From Planctomycetia bacterium (GTDB lineage Bacteria > Planctomycetota > Planctomycetia > Pirellulales > Thermoguttaceae), in NCBI GenBank assembly GCA_030527185.1, contig JAUNBF010000017.1, positions 1 to 57,039 on the forward strand: a DNA stretch of 57,039 nt. Direction: 5' to 3'. Under the pieces are notes generated by a model. It was not told the DNA's origin. It worked only from the letters and a program-made list of their open reading frames with translations, and did not search any database. Position 1 is the stretch's first letter; every line of letters starts with the position of its first letter. The translations under genes and the position numbers were made by a program. Below are positions 34,546-43,433 of this stretch, piece by piece.

Positions 34546-36609
34546 TCAACCGCGAGAACACTTTTTGCGATACCAAACCAACCCTCCCAAACCGAGCGTG
34601 AAAAGGAGCCACGTGGAAGGTTCCGGCAAACCACCTTGGGTCACCAGAGCTGTTCCGGTGTCGTTCCAAACTGCCCAAAGCCGCAAATCCGGCATATTGA
34701 AAATTTCCGGGTCGAAAAGAATCGGAATCATGTCCGGCATTTCATCCGTTTTCGTGACTCCCATAACCGTAAAACTTTCATCCAGGAAAAGTTGATAATC
34801 CAACGGATTTTCACTTATCAGGAAGAATTCGGCTGTATCCAAAATCTCGATCGTCCCGGTCACCTCGAAAGGATTGAATCCATCTCCGTCAAAATAGAGA
34901 TTCTGCCTTCCCCCGAGTGTATAATTCCCTTCCAGAGAAGTGCCCGCAGTGGTCGGATCCAATGTCGCGTTTTGGGTAATCGTCAGATGAGAAGTCTTTG
35001 CCAAGGCATTGTTTTCCACAATCAACGTCCCGGCTTCTACCATGACAGGCTGTGACGCGGTATTTCCCGCATTCGTCAGTCGCAAAATGCCTTCGCCACT
35101 TTTCACAAAAGTACCTCTTCCCGGATTGGTGGGGGTTGCCATCCCATTTTCCTGGAACATTCCATCCCATCGCAACTCCGCATTCTCCGCAACGTTCAGC
35201 GAAAGAATCCCGTCCGAAGAGAACGTATCCGTGCGAAAATTCCACGTCCCTTTTACCGTGGAGACGGTCGTTTCTGTCGCCCCTTCCGCAGGGAGAATAT
35301 TGAAATTCAAGGTGTCTAAAATATCGTACCGTCCGGTATTGGAATCAATCGTACCACCATAGAGGTTGAACGTCATATTACGGAAAGAATCGTTGCTGGT
35401 CGTATTGATCATGCGTCCGCCCTGGTAGATATTAACCGTGGTGGAATGACCCGCCCCATAACCCATCGAATCAAGCATATTCAAATTCAACACGCCGCCG
35501 TCACGAATATGAATCACACCTTTGTCGGCCATGAGTCGATCCCAACCACTACGCCCAACGTTCGCGGTGCCAGAAATATCCAACTGGGCATGACCTGTAC
35601 TTTGGAGGTAAACCGTCCCTCCCGAGGCTACTGTAATGCTTCCACTATTGGCGGCGGTCAAGTAGGCTGTTCCTCCCAACGCAATGGAAATGGCTCCACT
35701 GCTGGCTCCTGACAGGTTGGCCGTCGCACCGGACGCAATGGAAATAGCTCCACTGCTGGTTCCTGTCAAATTGGCGGTGCCTGCCTGAATCTCTATTCCC
35801 GCACTCCCTGTATTGGCAAGTGTCAAAATCCCCACCCCTGTTTTGATCAATGTGGGATAAGTACTCGTCGCGGTAATTATATTGGCGGAAATTCCTCCTG
35901 TGATATTCAGATGTGCATTGGCCGAAACATCCACTGAAAAACCGTTTGCAATGTCGTTTCGCAGCACCAACGGAGCGGAAACGGTAGAGACCGTCGGTGC
36001 CTCGGCAGTGGCATCTTCGGCGGCACGAACAAAAAATCGCACGTCGGAACGCAAAATATCATACTGTCCCGTATCGGCACTCATCGTCCCGCCTGTAAAA
36101 TAGATGTCTACACTCCCCAACGTCTCGTTCTCGCCTACCGTTTTATGAAGCGTCCCGCCGTTGAGGTAAAATGTCGTCGGATCGGTCGTCGCGGTGTAGC
36201 CAAAGGCGTCTTTACTTCCAGAAACAAGCGTTGCTCCCGCATTGACGGTAACGGTGCCACGAAATGCTTTTAGAGAACGTTGGGCATTTAGTGTTACCGT
36301 TCCCGCATCTATCGTAACCGCGTTGTTCAAAACCGTCTCCGTACTGGAAATGACCCAGTTTCCATATCCCGTCTTGGTGACTGAATTGTTTCCTGTAATG
36401 GCTCCGCTGAACGTGGCCGTTTTCGCATCGAGAAAATGAAACGTCGTCGGATCCGTAATCATTATCGTCTCACTCCAGGTTCCACTGCCAGAATACGTAA
36501 ACGTATCAGGGTCATAAGTAACCTCTCCCCATGCGGTTGCGAGCAGTCCGCCTGCCATCAGAAAGAAGGCCAGCCCCCACAAAGTCGTTTTTGAAAAAAT
36601 GTTTTTCAT
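34546..36609 (-). CDS. PEP-CTERM beta-strand-repeat surface protein, cassette 1
   Basis: A 687-residue secreted protein with a Sec signal (LWGLAFFLMAGGLLATAWG) and a PEP-CTERM anchor at the end (LPEPSTWLLFTLGLGGLVWY plus a basic tail). The body is Thr/Gly/Ala-rich parallel-beta sequence with autotransporter-associated strand repeats (NNSVTKTGYGNWVISS, IKTGVGILTLANTG as LIKTGVGILTLANT). A central run of about four 18-residue units (SGAISIASGATANLSGAS type) is visible in the DNA as a 54-base repeat. PEP-CTERM proteins are processed by exosortase, not seen here. The start follows AAGGAG; a G9 tract sits in its putative promoter. Confidence 0.9.
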   Translation of the reverse strand: MKNIFSKTTLWGLAFFLMAGGLLATAWGEVTYDPDTFTYSGSGTWSETIMITDPTTFHFLDAKTATFSGAITGNNSVTKTGYGNWVISSTETVLNNAVTIDAGTVTLNAQRSLKAFRGTVTVNAGATLVSGSKDAFGYTATTDPTTFYLNGGTLHKTVGENETLGSVDIYFTGGTMSADTGQYDILRSDVRFFVRAAEDATAEAPTVSTVSAPLVLRNDIANGFSVDVSANAHLNITGGISANIITATSTYPTLIKTGVGILTLANTGSAGIEIQAGTANLTGTSSGAISIASGATANLSGASSGAISIALGGTAYLTAANSGSITVASGGTVYLQSTGHAQLDISGTANVGRSGWDRLMADKGVIHIRDGGVLNLNMLDSMGYGAGHSTTVNIYQGGRMINTTSNDSFRNMTFNLYGGTIDSNTGRYDILDTLNFNILPAEGATETTVSTVKGTWNFRTDTFSSDGILSLNVAENAELRWDGMFQENGMATPTNPGRGTFVKSGEGILRLTNAGNTASQPVMVEAGTLIVENNALAKTSHLTITQNATLDPTTAGTSLEGNYTLGGRQNLYFDGDGFNPFEVTGTIEILDTAEFFLISENPLDYQLFLDESFTVMGVTKTDEMPDMIPILFDPEIFNMPDLRLWAVWNDTGTALVTQGGLPEPSTWLLFTLGLGGLVWYRKKCSRG
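35600..35815. repeat. 54-base tandem repeats in the cassette 1 surface gene
   Basis: About four units with a 54-base period. The clearest pair begins GCAATGGAAAT at 35681 and again at 35735, with more diverged units near 35627 and 35789. Each encodes 18 residues of the beta-strand solenoid. Confidence 0.75.
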
Positions 36610-36666
36610 CGTCAGATTCTCCTTGGAAAATATTTTTTGTGTTCAAATTCCATTTAGATATTATCT

Positions 36667-36692
36667 ATTCTACCCCCCCCCGTCATTGTCAA
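36667..36692 (-). promoter_or_regulatory. Possible phase-variable promoter with G9 spacer, cassette 1
   Basis: On the minus strand TTGACA (36692-36687) and TAGAAT (36672-36667) flank a 14-base spacer made of ATGAC plus nine G. Adding three G would give the optimal 17-base spacing. It lies 58-83 bases upstream of the start codon at 36609. The layout is like the poly-G promoters of Neisseria porA. Confidence 0.5.
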
Positions 36693-36729
36693 TAGCTACC
36701 TATCTTGAAAAATAAAAAAATATAAGATT

Positions 36730-36758
36730 TTTTCAAAATTTGTCCCGGTTGTTATAAT
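36730..36758 (+). promoter_or_regulatory. Sigma-70-like promoter for the ferritin-like gene
   Basis: TTTTCA, a 17-base spacer and perfect TATAAT, 60 bases before the start at 36819. Confidence 0.65.
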
Positions 36759-36818
36759 ACATCGCCAAGTGGCAAAGAGTGTTGACCATTTTTAAAATTT
36801 TTCATAAAGGAGAGTTTC

Positions 36819-38123
36819 ATGAATCCGTTTCAGGAAAAACCCAAAGCCATGGACGAATGTTTTATCGATTGGAAAAAGTTGTATCAGAAACCGTACGACA
36901 AAAATTCCGTCGATCCCTATACCAAAGCGCGAATCATTCTGATGAATGGTATCGAAGTGGAAGCCGTCATGTTTGGACATCAGTTTCACCGAAACTGCAA
37001 CGATAACGAACTGCGGCGGGAAGCGGCTTGCCTGCGACGGAGTGAGCAAATGCAGCAGAAAACGATCAACTGGCTCAGCCCGGGAGATGAAACCCAGATC
37101 GAAACGACGATTGGTTACGAACATCTGGCCGTTGACCTGACCGCGTGGCTGGCTGCGCACGAGCCGAATCCGTATGTGAAGGCGTGCATGGACTTTGCTC
37201 TGCTGGAAGATTTCGACCATCTCTATCGGTACGCCAATCTGCTGAAGATGGATCACAACATTCCCGCTCACAAACTGGTGCAGGAATACGTCGAAATTAC
37301 CCCCGGACGTCCGACGATTGCCCACCACCGCCATCCGCACGATACGGTTCGGTATTACTGCGACTTCAAAAAAGCGGATATCCAGACCAAACTTTCCACG
37401 ATGATTATCACTGCCGGCGAACAGCAGACGATGAATTTTTACATGAACATCGGCAACACTTACGAAAACGACCTGGGACGGCAACTCTACCAGGAAATCG
37501 GCATGGTGGAAGAACAGCATGTGACGCAGTATGGCGCTCTGTTAGACCCGAATTGTTCGTGGTTGGAAAATATGCTCATGCACGAATTTTTGGAGTGCTA
37601 CCTTTACTACTCCTTCTATACCGACGAGCCGGATCGGAGTATCAGGAAAATCTGGGAACTCCACCTCGAACAGGAAATTTCTCACCTCCACCGCGTGAAG
37701 GAACTGTTTGAGAAGTACGAAAAACGGCAGTGGGAAGAAGTGACCGACGGTGAATTTCCCGAACTCCTCCATTTCCACGATATGAAAGATTACGTCCGCG
37801 AAATTCTCGGTACGCAGGTTTATCTGACAGCCGACCAGGAAGAGTTTGTGCCGATCAACGAACTGCCGAAAGAACACGATTTCTATGAATTCCAGCAACA
37901 CGTCAACAAACGGCCCAAAGAAGTTCCCAGCCATGTCGTCATTGAAGAAATGATCGATGCCAAGGGAGAAGATTACCGTTACGAAGTGATGGAAAATCCG
38001 GTCGAAGAACTGCGTGACCGCAAGGAAGATAACATCAAAGTGGGGCGTGTGGCGCAAAAATCAATCCCGATGCGGGAAAAATCGGTCGATTATGAGTATG
38101 AAAAAACACGGCTGCCGCATTAA
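36819..38123 (+). CDS. Ferritin-like helical protein of unknown function
   Basis: A 434-residue soluble protein starting behind AAAGGAG. Four or more helices carry Glu and ExxH pairs typical of di-iron carboxylate proteins: EVEAVMFGHQFHR, MVEEQHVTQYGA, MHEFLECYLYYSF and LEQEISHLHRVKEL. The spacing (two ExxH helices preceded by single-Glu helices) suits a ferritin/rubrerythrin-like or oxygenase fold. The C-terminal 100 residues are charged and probably extended. No annotated family name comes to mind. It is monocistronic, with its own promoter and terminator. Metal binding is inference. Confidence 0.6.
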   Translation: MNPFQEKPKAMDECFIDWKKLYQKPYDKNSVDPYTKARIILMNGIEVEAVMFGHQFHRNCNDNELRREAACLRRSEQMQQKTINWLSPGDETQIETTIGYEHLAVDLTAWLAAHEPNPYVKACMDFALLEDFDHLYRYANLLKMDHNIPAHKLVQEYVEITPGRPTIAHHRHPHDTVRYYCDFKKADIQTKLSTMIITAGEQQTMNFYMNIGNTYENDLGRQLYQEIGMVEEQHVTQYGALLDPNCSWLENMLMHEFLECYLYYSFYTDEPDRSIRKIWELHLEQEISHLHRVKELFEKYEKRQWEEVTDGEFPELLHFHDMKDYVREILGTQVYLTADQEEFVPINELPKEHDFYEFQQHVNKRPKEVPSHVVIEEMIDAKGEDYRYEVMENPVEELRDRKEDNIKVGRVAQKSIPMREKSVDYEYEKTRLPH

Positions 38124-38146
38124 AATGGAGGAATCTCACCCTCTGT

Positions 38147-38190
38147 TTTCAAGCCCCTGCTTTCGGTAGGGGCTTGAAATCACACTATTT
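38147..38190. terminator. Bidirectional terminator hairpin
   Basis: Perfect 12-bp stem TTTCAAGCCCCT / AGGGGCTTGAAA with a nine-base loop, between two convergent genes. It is followed on the plus strand by an AT-rich tail and preceded by GTTTT, which serves the minus strand. Confidence 0.75.
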
Positions 38191-38192
38191 TA

Positions 38193-39467
38193 TCAATCAT
38201 GAATCATTTGATTGGCCGCGTAGTTTCCTACCGCTTCCCCCATCCCCACGGCATTTCCTGTGACGCGGTAACTGGCGTGGGCATGAAAATCGCCGCTGAC
38301 ACACCGTCCCGCCATCATCAGTCCCTTCACATCTTTGGCAATCAACGCCCGGATCGGGATGTCGTAGGGGGGGACTTTCTGGAGGTGTGCGGAGGTGCCG
38401 GACGTGATGGGGCGGGAAACGTGAATGTCGATATTATACGTCACACGACAGGCCGCGTCGTCATGTTTTTGCCCTTCCCGAAGGTCTTTTTCCGTGACGG
38501 TATATTCTCCATGAATCCGCCGTCCTTCCCGCACGCCGATTTTGCCTGCGGTGGAAACGAGACGCAGATTCTTCCAAACGCCGCCAGAATTTCGCAGTTT
38601 CGTCACCATTTCATGCAGTTCCGCACGGGCACGGATGGTGGCCGTGGTTAAATCTCTGGCATCCGTTCCGCGCAACTGGTGCTGGTGCGTCGCCATCAGT
38701 CCCCAAACCTGCTCGTTCAGGAACCAGAGCGAAGGTCGGCGATACGACGGCTGGATTCCCGCCCGCTCCATCTCCGCCAGCAGATTTTTATAGTCGTAAA
38801 ACGGCTTCATTTCCTCATGATTCAGCCCGGTCAAAAGAGCCATCAGACTCATCGGCATGAAACGCCCATCCTCCGGGTGTCCAAAATCAAAACCGCACCC
38901 GGCCAACGCTCCAATATCGCCGTCTCCGGTACAGTCGATGAAAACCTTGCCGCAAACCGCTTCCCGTCCCGATTTGGACTCCGTGATAACCGCACGAACA
39001 CGATTTTCCGCATCTTTCACGACCGAAACGACTTGCGTGTAAAGCTGGACTTCCACTCCCGCTTCGGCACACAAGGTGTCCAGCAGATATTTCATCGACT
39101 CAATATCGTAACAATCTCCCCGTTTGGCCTGAAGTTGCTCCAGTCTCTCCACGATTTCCCGCATGATTCCCGTTTTATTGTGGTAATCCAGAAGCAGGCA
39201 CAGCGCCCCGGTCGTCCAGATTCCTCCCAGGCAACCTGCCGATTCGAGCAAAACGGTCCGTTTTCCCTGGCGTGCGGCGGATAAAGCAGCCGCCACACCA
39301 GCCGGACCGCCACCACAAACCACGACGTCCGCCTGTCGCACAATCGGAATCTGCCGAGAGGTTTCCGTAAGCGTCTCCCCTGAAAAGCCCCAACCTTCTT
39401 CTGTCCACCCCGAACAGACCCCCGCCACGGAAATCCCGCTCAATGTCAAAAACGTTCGTCGTTGCAT
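38193..39467 (-). CDS. Secreted FAD-dependent oxidoreductase (FAD_oxidored type)
   Basis: A 424-residue flavoprotein. The N-terminus has a short Tat-like signal (MQRRTFLTLSGISVAGV). The FAD-binding motif is ADVVVCGGGPAGVAAALSAA, followed by LLESAGCLGGIWTTGAL, typical of the PF12831 family. DCTGDGDIGALAGCGF is the second conserved block, and GLMMAGRCVSGDFHAHASYR the C-terminal FAD contact. Substrates of these planctomycete and Lentisphaera proteins are unknown. It starts 36 bases behind argG on the same strand and is likely cotranscribed, an odd pairing by function. Confidence 0.85.
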   Translation of the reverse strand: MQRRTFLTLSGISVAGVCSGWTEEGWGFSGETLTETSRQIPIVRQADVVVCGGGPAGVAAALSAARQGKRTVLLESAGCLGGIWTTGALCLLLDYHNKTGIMREIVERLEQLQAKRGDCYDIESMKYLLDTLCAEAGVEVQLYTQVVSVVKDAENRVRAVITESKSGREAVCGKVFIDCTGDGDIGALAGCGFDFGHPEDGRFMPMSLMALLTGLNHEEMKPFYDYKNLLAEMERAGIQPSYRRPSLWFLNEQVWGLMATHQHQLRGTDARDLTTATIRARAELHEMVTKLRNSGGVWKNLRLVSTAGKIGVREGRRIHGEYTVTEKDLREGQKHDDAACRVTYNIDIHVSRPITSGTSAHLQKVPPYDIPIRALIAKDVKGLMMAGRCVSGDFHAHASYRVTGNAVGMGEAVGNYAANQMIHD

Positions 39468-39503
39468 AAGTCCCCCTTGGTCATCAACCCTTAATCATGA
39501 AAT

Positions 39504-40724
39504 TTAGTATTCGCGTCGATGGATTCTGGCCTGGACGCGACCGGGGAGGCTTTCGATTCGCAGAAAACCCTCGGCATCGGTCTGGTTGTAGCTTCCGCCC
39601 CCTTCCATCGTGGCAATCCCTTCGTCGTAGAGACTGTTCGGACTCTGGCGGCTGGCGACGTCGATATTTCCTTTGTACAACACGAGTTTGACTTCCCCCG
39701 TCACGACTTTCTGAGCCGTTTGGATGAAGGCCAACAGAGCGTCCATTTTGGCATGGTACCAGAAACCGTAGTACAGCATTTCCGCCACTTCGGGGGCAAG
39801 TCGATCCCGCAGGTGCGTCAAATCGCGATCCAGACAGAGACTTTCCAACTGGCGGTGGGCGGTGTAGAGAATCGTCATGCCGGGAGATTCGTAAACGCCG
39901 CGACTTTTCATCCCGACGAAGCGGTTTTCCACCATGTCGATTCGTCCGACACCATTCCGCCCGCCGATTTCGTTCAATTTCCGAATCAACGCACACGGCG
40001 ACAACCGTTCGCCATTGACCGAAACGGGATTCCCCTCTTCAAACGCAATCGTGACTTCCTCTTCCCGGTCGGGTGCTTCCTGCGGCGAAACGGTCATGCC
40101 AAAATCGACCAGTTTCACCCCGTTGACCGTCAAATCTTCCAATTGTCCCGCTTCGTAGCTGATGTGGAAGCAGTTTTCGTCCGAACTGTACGGCTTTTTC
40201 ACGGATGCCTTGACCGGGATGTTCTTTTCTTCGCAGTACGCAATCATTTCGCTGCGTCCGGGGAAGCGGTTGCGGAATTTCTCCATCCGCCACGGTGCCA
40301 GAACGGTAATTTCCGGCTCCAGTGCTTCGGCAGCCAACTGAAAACGACACTGATCATTCCCTTTTCCCGTCGCTCCATGCACAAAGTATTTCGCCCCGAC
40401 TTCGCGTGCCACCCGCAGACAAGCCCGTGCAATAATCGGTCGGGCAATGGACGTTCCCAGGAGATAAATTCCCTCATACTTCGCCTGCCACTGAATCATT
40501 GGAAAGGCAAAATCGCGGGCACATTCATCCTGAACATCGACGATTCGTGCCGTTTTCGCCCCAATTTTTCGGGCTTTTTCCAGAATCGCCTCACGATCTT
40601 CGCACGGCTGTCCGACATCGACATAGACCGCGTGGACTTCAAACCCTTCGTCCATCAACCAACCCAACAATACCGACGTATCCAACCCACCGGAATAGGC
40701 AAGCACACAGGATTTCATCATCAT
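39504..40724 (-). CDS. argG: Argininosuccinate synthase
   Basis: Joins citrulline and aspartate with ATP in arginine synthesis. The 406-residue product starts with the P-loop-like AYSGGLDTSV and contains YVDVGQPCEDREA, GTSIARPIIA, HGATGKGNDQCRFQ, GRNGVGRIDMVENRFVGMKS and EGIATMEGGGSYNQTDAEGF, all normal. The reading frame begins with three Met codons; the third (40718) has the better spacing to AGGAAGGA. No other arg genes are nearby. Confidence 0.96.
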   Translation of the reverse strand: MMMKSCVLAYSGGLDTSVLLGWLMDEGFEVHAVYVDVGQPCEDREAILEKARKIGAKTARIVDVQDECARDFAFPMIQWQAKYEGIYLLGTSIARPIIARACLRVAREVGAKYFVHGATGKGNDQCRFQLAAEALEPEITVLAPWRMEKFRNRFPGRSEMIAYCEEKNIPVKASVKKPYSSDENCFHISYEAGQLEDLTVNGVKLVDFGMTVSPQEAPDREEEVTIAFEEGNPVSVNGERLSPCALIRKLNEIGGRNGVGRIDMVENRFVGMKSRGVYESPGMTILYTAHRQLESLCLDRDLTHLRDRLAPEVAEMLYYGFWYHAKMDALLAFIQTAQKVVTGEVKLVLYKGNIDVASRQSPNSLYDEGIATMEGGGSYNQTDAEGFLRIESLPGRVQARIHRREY

Positions 40725-40791
40725 TTCCTTCCTAAAATAAGACTGAAGACCCTCTCAAGGGACTGAAAAACCATCTTTTCCATTATGCCCC

Positions 40792-40819
40792 GCGTGGAAA
40801 TTTTCACAAGGGGGGTGAA
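40792..40819 (-). promoter_or_regulatory. Possible argG promoter
   Basis: On the minus strand TTCACC, a 16-base spacer and CATAAT, about 70 bases before argG. Confidence 0.45.
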
Positions 40820-40860
40820 TCGGGACGGACAAAAAAACAGAAAAAATTTTCCCCAGGCTA

Positions 40861-40889
40861 TTGACATCGCATGAAGGGGAAATTATAAT
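40861..40889 (+). promoter_or_regulatory. Perfect consensus promoter of cassette 2
   Basis: Perfect TTGACA, exactly 17 bases and perfect TATAAT. The -10 overlaps the ATG at 40888, so if the promoter is real this ATG is not the start of the surface gene. Confidence 0.7.
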
Positions 40890-42291
40890 GAATATTCCAG
40901 GGAAGACTTGCACGAGCAGGTTTTCGTTTTTTCAAGGTTGTAGCTACAGGAGTTTTCAAAATGTTTGCAATCGTTTCTTTGTTGTTCCACTCCGTGTTAA
41001 AATGCGACGGGGGGGAGGGATAGGAAATTTCTTCAGTCGCGTTGGGGCGGCGGGATGTTTTCTGTTGGTTTGTTCTTTGGCGTATGCCGATTCCGAGTAT
41101 TCTTCAGGAACGACGACACACAATTCTACGAATCCGACGAACTGGGTCGGAAATGTCACCATCGGAACCGAAACTTCCACGGCTACGGTCATTCTGGAGA
41201 ACATCGGCACGGGACAGACGGGTAATACCATAATTACCATCAACAGGGAAGGTACGTTGCAATGGAAGGTGAATACCGATACCTATCCCCTCGAGATTAG
41301 TGCAACAAGACCGGCTCTTGCCAATCCATCAGGTTCACTCTCGATTCGGGGTACGGGCACTTTTTTGCTGACTCCATCAGAAACAACGAACGCTATTTTT
41401 GTTGCGGATGCACAAGGAGGAACATCCCTTGAAATTGCCATGGGAGTGGGGGGAACGATTTCACTGGATACCGGGGCAACATTCATCAATGGAGGGTGGC
41501 AGAGGCCGACCTGGACGAATAATTACGGAAATCTCCACCTCAACGCGGGGTCGACTTTCAATGTTTGGGATGGAGTAATGGTTTATGTCAACCAATTGAC
41601 CGGAACCGGAGCGGTTACTTTCTATAATGGTGGTTCTGGTTTAGTTCAACGTAATAAGGATGGAATGACTGTAGGCCATGGAGGAACGGAGGATTTTACC
41701 TTTGACGGAGACGTGAGTGGTGACATAACCATCACGAAAACCGGTTCGGGAACAATGACTTTCACAGGCACAAGTACCAACTCAAATTCCGTGAACAAGA
41801 CAGCCGCGTGGGTCGTTTCCGAGGGCGGACTGGTTTTGGACGGCGCGTCCGCAACGGGGAAAGTCCGTGTGGACAACGGATTTTTGGGAATGAAAGGCGA
41901 AACCACCGTCGCCAATTTAGAGTTGACGGACAACTCAACGTTGCAATTGATCAATACCGCCGGGACGAAAATGATTACAGATCTGACGCTTGGGGAGAAT
42001 CTTACATTGGATGTCGTTCTGAATGAAACATCCGTGGATGAATTTCTGGAACTTCTCCAAACCACCTCAACGGTAGATTTAAGCGCGTTTACCACACTGC
42101 GTTTGGAATTGCCCACAGGAGAGTTCTGGCAATATGGCAGTGTTGTTCAGGAAGCACTTTCGTGGAGTGGGAACGCTTTGATGCTGGATATATCCGTAAC
42201 AACTCGCGTGCCGGAACCGGGGACATGGGGAATGTGCCTTTTGGGAGGACTGCTGTTGTTCCTTCGGAGAAAGTTCCAGAAAAGGAGGTAA
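40888..42291 (+). CDS. PEP-CTERM beta-strand-repeat surface protein, cassette 2
   Basis: Secreted, exosortase-type protein of up to 467 residues. The body has beta-solenoid repeats (ITKTGSGTMTFTGTSTNSNS is the autotransporter-type unit) and ends in VPEPGTWGMCLLGGLLLFLR plus a basic tail. The start is unsure. The ATG at 40888 overlaps the -10 of a perfect promoter and gives an odd 50-residue leader before the signal segment (VGAAGCFLLVCSLAYA). The ATG at 41002 lacks a ribosome site. The best ribosome site (AGGAG, eight bases) precedes an ATG at 40961 in another frame, which one extra G in the G7 run at 41009 would join. It is followed after three bases by a DUF1559 gene. Confidence 0.85.
   Translation: MNIPGKTCTSRFSFFQGCSYRSFQNVCNRFFVVPLRVKMRRGGGIGNFFSRVGAAGCFLLVCSLAYADSEYSSGTTTHNSTNPTNWVGNVTIGTETSTATVILENIGTGQTGNTIITINREGTLQWKVNTDTYPLEISATRPALANPSGSLSIRGTGTFLLTPSETTNAIFVADAQGGTSLEIAMGVGGTISLDTGATFINGGWQRPTWTNNYGNLHLNAGSTFNVWDGVMVYVNQLTGTGAVTFYNGGSGLVQRNKDGMTVGHGGTEDFTFDGDVSGDITITKTGSGTMTFTGTSTNSNSVNKTAAWVVSEGGLVLDGASATGKVRVDNGFLGMKGETTVANLELTDNSTLQLINTAGTKMITDLTLGENLTLDVVLNETSVDEFLELLQTTSTVDLSAFTTLRLELPTGEFWQYGSVVQEALSWSGNALMLDISVTTRVPEPGTWGMCLLGGLLLFLRRKFQKRR
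40961..41023 (+). other. Out-of-frame start with G7 tract, cassette 2
   Basis: An ATG with a good ribosome site opens a 20-codon frame (MFAIVSLLFHSVLKCDGGEG) that crosses the seven-G run at 41009-41015 and stops at once. Adding one G would fuse it to the signal peptide of the surface protein. Confidence 0.6.
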
Positions 42292-42294
42292 ACC

Positions 42295-43299
42295 ATGAAA
42301 CGGGGTGGTTTTACTTTGGTGGAATTACTGGTCGTGATAGCGATTATCGGAATGCTGGTGGGGTTGCTACTCCCTGCCGTCCAACAGGCGCGTGAGGCGG
42401 CCAGAAGGATGCAGTGCGGGAACAACTTGCGGCAGTTGTCGCTCGGAATTTTGAATTACGAGACGCAGAATCGAAAACTTCCTTCCGGTGGATGGTACTA
42501 TACTTATGGTGGAGATGCTGATCGAGGAATGGGAAAGAAACAGCCTGGCAGTTGGGCATTTTCGATTTTACCATTCCTTGAGCAAACGGCTCTTTATCAG
42601 TCGACTTCCAATGGAAATCGGGAGGAACCCAACCAAGAGGCGATTGCCGGATTGATGCAAACCGTTTTGCCTGTTTTTTATTGTCCCTCCCGCCGATCGC
42701 CGAAACTGTCGTCGAGTATCGTGGGCACCTCGAATAACGCTCCATCCTCCAATTGTCGTCAGGTGACGGAATTGTGCAAAAACGATTATGCCGCCAATAT
42801 GGGGGAGCTTCCGTCGCGAAATTGCGGCACGATGGATTCTTTGCGTACCGGTTATCCCACCTCCTATTCGCAGGCCAATGAGATGGAAGCCAAAAATACA
42901 TGGCCGACGGTCAAGGCCTCCGGGGTTATTTCGGCATTCAGCGAAATCACGTTCGGAGAAATCCGCGACGGACTTACCAATACGATTTTGCTGGGCGAAA
43001 AGTACCTTGTCCCGGAGTGTTACGACACGTCCAACAACGGCGATGATAATGGCGTTTTTGCCGGTTTTGACATCGATACTGCCCGCGCGACTTCCGAACA
43101 GGCAGTGTTTGCTCCCAAACAGGATCGTACCGGTTACGATGTCAATCTGGCGGAAGTTTTTGGAAGTGTTCACTCCGGCAGTATGCAGATAACCTTCTGC
43201 GATGGATCGGTACAACCCCTTTCCTACAGTATAGATTCCGTCGTCTGGGCACATCTGGGAAATCGTGCCGACGGCGAAGTCGTTACTTTACCGCAGTAA
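42295..43299 (+). CDS. DUF1559 pseudopilin-like protein, cassette 2
   Basis: A 334-residue pseudopilin-like protein with the class III signal RGGFTLVELLVVIAIIGMLV and the DUF1559 body (VQQAREAARRMQCGNNLRQL). Near the end VHSGSMQITFCDGSVQ gives H-X9-DG. The start follows AAAGGAGG and lies three bases after the stop of the PEP-CTERM gene, so the pair is almost certainly translated from one mRNA. The N-terminal 38 residues are nearly identical to the other two DUF1559 proteins here. Confidence 0.95.
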   Translation: MKRGGFTLVELLVVIAIIGMLVGLLLPAVQQAREAARRMQCGNNLRQLSLGILNYETQNRKLPSGGWYYTYGGDADRGMGKKQPGSWAFSILPFLEQTALYQSTSNGNREEPNQEAIAGLMQTVLPVFYCPSRRSPKLSSSIVGTSNNAPSSNCRQVTELCKNDYAANMGELPSRNCGTMDSLRTGYPTSYSQANEMEAKNTWPTVKASGVISAFSEITFGEIRDGLTNTILLGEKYLVPECYDTSNNGDDNGVFAGFDIDTARATSEQAVFAPKQDRTGYDVNLAEVFGSVHSGSMQITFCDGSVQPLSYSIDSVVWAHLGNRADGEVVTLPQ

Positions 43300-43356
43300 A
43301 TATAATGTCGGGTTTGGGAAATATTCCCCATTTGCCAGGGCTTGCTATCCCCCATA

Positions 43357-43385
43357 TTGCAACAGAGAAAAGAATCGGTTACAAT
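43357..43385 (+). promoter_or_regulatory. Sigma-70-like promoter for the GH50-like gene
   Basis: TTGCAA, a 17-base spacer and TACAAT, 48 bases before the start at 43434. Confidence 0.65.
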
Positions 43386-43433
43386 AAAAGAACATTTTCA
43401 ACCCTCAATAAGCAATAACGCAGGAGAAAAAGT

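Noticed and set aside
38367..38373. G7 run in the FAD oxidoreductase gene
   Set aside because: It lies deep in an intact gene and encodes conserved-looking Pro residues; no start codon or promoter is near.
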